From positions 20,010 to 84,009 of the forward strand of contig NZ_JBHUEA010000017.1 of assembly GCF_042680685.1 (NCBI RefSeq): a DNA stretch of 64,000 bases, given 5' to 3'. A program made the position numbers and the translations under genes. This DNA comes from Amnibacterium endophyticum (GTDB lineage: Bacteria > Actinomycetota > Actinomycetes > Actinomycetales > Microbacteriaceae). This document shows, in pieces, positions 60,826 through 64,000 of this stretch (the stretch's first letter is position 1; each line of letters opens with the position of its first letter). The notes below the pieces were generated by a model. It saw nothing but the letters and a program-made list of their open reading frames with translations, ran no database searches and had not been told where the DNA came from.

Positions 60826-62327
60826 GAGTCGCGCTCGCGCACGGCCCGCTCGCCGAGTCGCTCGCGCTCCAGCTCGTCTCGGGCGGCCGTCTTCGCGTCC
60901 ATCCGCTCCCGGTACCCCTCGCGGCGCTGCGCCGTGGTGCGACGGTCGGAGCCGCCGATGCGGGCGTCCGTGCCGCGGGGCGCGGTCACCAGCTCGGCGA
61001 CCGACGAGAGCGTCGGCTCCCAGTCGAACACCACGCCGTCGCCCGCCCCGATCACCACGGTGTCGCCCGCGCGGGCGCCCGCCTCGAACAGCGACTCCTC
61101 GACGCCCAGCTTCGCGAGCCGGTCGGCCAGGTAGCCGATCGCCTCCTCGTTCTGGAAGTCGGTCTGCTGCACCCAGCGCTCCGGCTTGCCGCCGAGCACC
61201 CGGTAGAACGGCTCGGTCCCGCCCTCGAACCGCACCGTGAACCCCTGCTCGTCGACGGCGCGGGGTCGGATCACGATGCGCGGCGCGGCGATCTCGGCGG
61301 CCCGGCTCTCGCGGTCCTCCTCGACGAGCGCGGCGAGGGCGTAGGACAGCGGCGGCAGCCCCTCGTGGCTCGCGGCCGACACCGCGAAGACGCGGAAGCC
61401 GCGCTCCTCGAGGTCCGGCCGCACGAGCTCGGCGAGGTCGCGCGCGTCCGGCGAGTCCATCTTGTTCAGCGCGATCAGCTGCGGTCGGTCGATCAGCGGC
61501 ACCTCGCCGGCCGGCACCGGGTACGCCGCGAGCTCCGCGCGGATCACGTCGAGGTCCGTGAGCGGGTCGCGGCCGGGGTCGATGGTCGCGCAGTCGATCA
61601 CGTGCACGATGACGCTGCAGCGCTCGATGTGCCGGAGGAAGTCGAGCCCGAGGCCGCGCCCCTCGCTCGCCCCCTCGATGAGCCCCGGCACGTCGGCGAT
61701 CATGTAGCGGGTGCCGCCGGCCTCGACGACGCCGAGGTTCGGCTGCAGCGTCGTGAAGGGGTAGTCCGCGATCTTCGGACGGGCCGCGCTCATGGCGGCG
61801 ATCAGGCTCGACTTGCCGGCGGAGGGGAAGCCGACGAGCGCGACGTCCGCGATCGTCTTCAGCTCGAGGCGCACGTCCCGCTGCTCGCCGTCGGTGCCGA
61901 GCAGGGCGAAGCCGGGCGCCTTGCGCTTGGGCGTCGCGATCGCGGCGTTGCCGAGGCCGCCGCGGCCGCCCGCCGCCGCGACGAAGCGCATGCCGGCCTC
62001 GCTGAGGTCGGCGAGCGGCTCACCGTCGGCGTCGGTGACCACCGTGCCGATCGGGACGGGCAGCTCGAGCTGCTCCGCGTCCGCGCCGGAGCGCAGGTCG
62101 CCGGCGCCGGCGGCGCCGTTGCCGGAGGACCGGTGGGGGCCGCGGTGGTAGCCGAGCAGCGTCGTGACCTGCGGGTCGGCGACGAGCACGATGTCCCCGC
62201 CGTCCCCGCCGTTGCCGCCGTCGGGGCCGGCCAGCGGCTTGAACTTCTCGCGCCGGATGGACACGCAGCCGTTGCCGCCCCGGCCCGCGGCCAGGTGCAG
62301 CGTCACCGCATCGACGAACGTCGCCAC
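60822..62327 (-). CDS. obgE: GTPase ObgE/CgtA
   Basis: 501 residues. Glycine-rich Obg fold (1-158), G domain with G1 GFPSAGKSSLIAA, G3 DVPGLIEGASEGRGLG and G4 NKMD, then an OCT domain around residues 360-440 as usual in Gram-positives, and a roughly 50-residue charged C-terminal extension. Needed for 50S ribosome maturation and coupled to growth control. GGAGGAGG precedes the GTG start. It follows rplU-rpmA, with a terminator-like hairpin between. Confidence 0.97.
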   Translation of the reverse strand: MATFVDAVTLHLAAGRGGNGCVSIRREKFKPLAGPDGGNGGDGGDIVLVADPQVTTLLGYHRGPHRSSGNGAAGAGDLRSGADAEQLELPVPIGTVVTDADGEPLADLSEAGMRFVAAAGGRGGLGNAAIATPKRKAPGFALLGTDGEQRDVRLELKTIADVALVGFPSAGKSSLIAAMSAARPKIADYPFTTLQPNLGVVEAGGTRYMIADVPGLIEGASEGRGLGLDFLRHIERCSVIVHVIDCATIDPGRDPLTDLDVIRAELAAYPVPAGEVPLIDRPQLIALNKMDSPDARDLAELVRPDLEERGFRVFAVSAASHEGLPPLSYALAALVEEDRESRAAEIAAPRIVIRPRAVDEQGFTVRFEGGTEPFYRVLGGKPERWVQQTDFQNEEAIGYLADRLAKLGVEESLFEAGARAGDTVVIGAGDGVVFDWEPTLSSVAELVTAPRGTDARIGGSDRRTTAQRREGYRERMDAKTAARDELERERLGERAVRERDS

Positions 62328-62349
62328 GACTCCTCCTCCTTCATGCGGA

Positions 62350-62380
62350 AACGGGCGGGTCCCGAAGGATCCCGCCCGTT
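62350..62380 (-). terminator. hairpin between rpmA and obgE
   Basis: Perfect 10-bp stem AACGGGCGGG/CCCGCCCGTT, followed by TTTCCGC on the minus strand, 16 bases after rpmA. Probably partial, to give more L27/L21 than ObgE. Confidence 0.7.
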
Positions 62381-62396
62381 GCCGTCAGTGCTCGTG

Positions 62397-62666
62397 TCAG
62401 GCGGAGGCCTCCGCCGGGACCGCCACGATGTTGACGACCTTGCGGCCGCCCTTGGCGCCGAACTGCACCGAGCCCGCCTCGAGGGCGAACAGGGTGTCGT
62501 CGCCGCCCCGGCCGACGTTCGCGCCGGGGTGGAAGTGCGTGCCGCGCTGGCGGACGATGATCTCGCCGGCCTTCACGACCTGGCCGCCAAAGCGCTTCAC
62601 GCCGAGCCGCTGCGCGTTGGAGTCGCGACCGTTGCGGGTCGAGCTCGCGCCCTTCTTGTGTGCCAT
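62397..62666 (-). CDS. rpmA: 50S ribosomal protein L27
   Basis: 89 residues. MAHKKGASSTRNGRDSNAQR is the universal L27 start, with no Firmicutes-type cleaved extension. It sits near the peptidyl-transferase centre. Paired with rplU 12 bases upstream. Confidence 0.98.
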   Translation of the reverse strand: MAHKKGASSTRNGRDSNAQRLGVKRFGGQVVKAGEIIVRQRGTHFHPGANVGRGGDDTLFALEAGSVQFGAKGGRKVVNIVAVPAEASA

Positions 62667-62678
62667 GCGGGGGCCTCC

Positions 62679-62987
62679 TCAGCCGATCGCGGTGATGCGG
62701 ACGCGGCTCAGCTCCTGGCGGTGGCCCTGGCGCTTCTTGTAGCCGGTCTTGTTCTTGAACTTCTGGATGACGATCTTCTTGCCGCGGGTGTGGCCCAGCA
62801 GCTCGCCCGTCACCGTCACCTTGGCGAGGTCGTCGGCCGCGTGCGTCACGGTCTCGCCGTCGACGAGCAGCACCGGCGCGAAGGTGACGCTGCCGTCCTC
62901 GCCCGCCTTCTGACGGTCGACGGTCAGCACGGTGCCGACCTCCACCTTCTCCTGGCGCCCACCGGCGCGCACGATCGCGTACACCAT
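62679..62987 (-). CDS. rplU: 50S ribosomal protein L21
   Basis: 102 residues from the ATG at 62987, where MVYAIVRAGGRQEKVEVG begins the family; the open frame upstream of it is rejected. The C-terminal HTRGKKIVIQKFKNKTGYKK is the L21 signature. It binds 23S rRNA and contacts L20. First gene of rplU-rpmA-obgE-proB, about 130 bases behind its -10 candidate, with a structured leader. Confidence 0.98.
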   Translation of the reverse strand: MVYAIVRAGGRQEKVEVGTVLTVDRQKAGEDGSVTFAPVLLVDGETVTHAADDLAKVTVTGELLGHTRGKKIVIQKFKNKTGYKKRQGHRQELSRVRITAIG

Positions 62988-63021
62988 CTCGTCAGCCTCA
63001 ATCCCACGTCTGGAGCACCGG

Positions 63022-63050
63022 GCGCCGGCCTGCACGGGTCCGTGCGGCGC
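63022..63050 (-). promoter_or_regulatory. structured rplU leader hairpin
   Basis: Outer stem GCGCCG/CGGCGC and inner stem CACGG/CCGTG in the rplU leader, 35 bases before the start. It could be a binding site for autogenous L21 control or a pause site. Confidence 0.4.
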
Positions 63051-63115
63051 GACCGGTTCGAGTCGTTCGGAGCGTCACCGGCCACGCGAGATCGCGGCGG
63101 ACGCACCGACCCGCA

Positions 63116-63121
63116 AGGTTA
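63116..63121 (-). promoter_or_regulatory. -10 hexamer of the rplU operon
   Basis: TAACCT, about 130 bases upstream of rplU; divergent from the DUF4031 gene. Confidence 0.45.
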
Positions 63122-63172
63122 GCGCATCCGAGCAGCAGCGGCCACCCGGCCGGGGTGCTGCACGATGACGGG

Positions 63173-63439
63173 ATGACGGTGCTGGTCGACACCCCGATGT
63201 GGCCCGCGCACGGACGGCTCTGGGCGCACCTCGTCAGCGACGCCTCGCTGGACGAGCTGCACGCGTTCGCCCGGCGCGCGGGCCTGCCTCCGCGCGGCTT
63301 CGACCGCGACCACTACGACGTGCCGGCCGAGCGCGTGCCGGATCTGGTCGCCCAGGGCGCGGAGGCGGTGTCGGCGGGCGAGCTGACCCGCCGCCTCATC
63401 GCCTCCGGCCTCCGCGTGCGCGCCCGCGACCGCCGCTGA
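63173..63439 (+). CDS. DUF4031 family protein
   Basis: 88 residues, complete. TVLVDTPMWPAHGRLWAHLVSD and FDRDHYDVPAERVPDLVA are the two halves of this small actinobacterial family, whose function is unknown. The ATG at 63173 is 6 bases after CACGAT; an in-frame ATG six codons earlier is less likely. It is divergent from rplU and converges on rne across a 287-base repeat-rich gap. Confidence 0.85.
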   Translation: MTVLVDTPMWPAHGRLWAHLVSDASLDELHAFARRAGLPPRGFDRDHYDVPAERVPDLVAQGAEAVSAGELTRRLIASGLRVRARDRR

Positions 63440-63682
<243 letters not shown>

Positions 63683-63719
63683 TCTCGCGGATCCGCGGAA
63701 GTTCTGCGGATCCGCGAGA
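63683..63719. terminator. strong hairpin between the DUF4031 and rne genes
   Basis: Perfect 14-bp stem TCTCGCGGATCCGC/GCGGATCCGCGAGA (63683-63696, 63706-63719) with a 9-base loop, 7 bases after the rne stop; it serves convergent genes. Confidence 0.75.
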
Positions 63720-63726
63720 GGACGGG

Positions 63727-64000
63727 TCAGTCCTCGCCGGCGGTGAGGGTGCTCGTCGTCACGCGGCGGCTGCGGCGCCGGCCCTGACCCGCGGCCTTCG
63801 GCTGCGGCAGCGAGTCGAGGACGCTGCCGAGCAGGTCCTCCGCCTCGCGCCGAGGGAGGCGCGCCGGCGCGTCCCGCTGGGGCTCGGGCAGGTCGATGGC
63901 GGGCCCGGCGGGCGCCTCCGACCGCTGCTCCTCGGCCGGCGCCTCCGGGCGCTCCTCGGCCGCACGGCCCGGCGCCTCGGCCGCGGGCTCGCGGGAGGGC
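63727..64000 (-). CDS. rne: ribonuclease E/G, C-terminal end (5' part beyond window)
   Basis: Only the last 90 or so codons are present. They read as an Ala/Glu/Pro-rich low-complexity stretch followed by LLGSVLDSLPQPKAAGQGRR and RSRRVTTSTL, which is the characteristic end of actinobacterial RNase E/G. The position directly upstream of rplU-rpmA-obgE is also the standard one. The catalytic S1/DNase-I-like parts lie outside the window. Confidence 0.85.
   Translation of the reverse strand, partial: PSREPAAEAPGRAAEERPEAPAEEQRSEAPAGPAIDLPEPQRDAPARLPRREAEDLLGSVLDSLPQPKAAGQGRRRSRRVTTSTLTAGED

Overview
The window is very GC-rich, densely packed actinobacterial chromosome, most likely from the family Microbacteriaceae. 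The pointers are the gene order (rne-rplU-rpmA-obgE-proB; HIT-phoH-ybeY-corC-era; hrcA-dnaJ-rsmE; recO-uppS-glyS; hemW-lepA-rpsT-holA-comEC-comEA-leuS), many GTG starts, four-base ATGA/GTGA stop-start overlaps, and a -10-like hexamer 6 to 8 bases before many start codons, as expected for leaderless mRNAs. Almost everything is core chromosome. I see no prophage, integrase, transposase, CRISPR array, rRNA or plasmid function. There is one tRNA, tRNA-Ala(GGC).

Layout. 1-8.7 kb: an incomplete FAD reductase, a DUF2071 protein, glyS, a 3'-truncated kinase between two palindromes, recO-uppS, a small antitoxin-like protein, an NTF2-fold protein, leuA with a leucine-rich leader peptide, and a sulfotransferase. 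8.7-16 kb: a sensor kinase/regulator pair, an esterase coupled to an aminoacyl-lipid synthase, and a glycosyltransferase. 16-25 kb: the HIT-phoH-ybeY-corC-era operon (with two mini-ORFs before ybeY), argG, and hrcA-dnaJ-rsmE with a CIRCE-like operator. 25-38.7 kb: three tandem DUF4870 membrane proteins, hemW, a HAD hydrolase, two DUF1990 proteins, lepA, a Nudix hydrolase, a RecQ-like helicase, an aminotransferase, rpsT, a HerA-like ATPase and holA. 38.7-50 kb: comEC-comEA, leuS, a DedA protein with an apparent CTG start, an OpuB-type osmolyte ABC transporter, and an App1-type phosphatase. 50-64 kb: a divergent glucose-6-phosphate dehydrogenase, an alditol-oxidase-like flavoprotein coupled to an acyl-CoA dehydrogenase, an MFS exporter, tRNA-Ala, the nadD-rsfS cluster, proA, proB, obgE, rpmA, rplU, a DUF4031 protein and the 3' end of rne.

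The non-coding signal is the most unusual part. There are at least five 50-60 bp near-perfect palindromes at gene ends (2871-2930, 3280-3339, 28278-28330, 31819-31871, 49513-49569) that fall into sequence families. A 33-bp palindromic unit is repeated three times head to tail at 22630-22736, with a degenerate pair at 15927-15997. A triplicated start region forms a translational staircase before ybeY, and a leucine attenuation leader precedes leuA. No intergenic stretch exceeds 300 bases; the longest (63440-63726) is a patchwork of short repeats ending in a strong hairpin. I did not find a convincing new multi-gene system; the best candidates for something undescribed are the palindrome families and the ybeY staircase.
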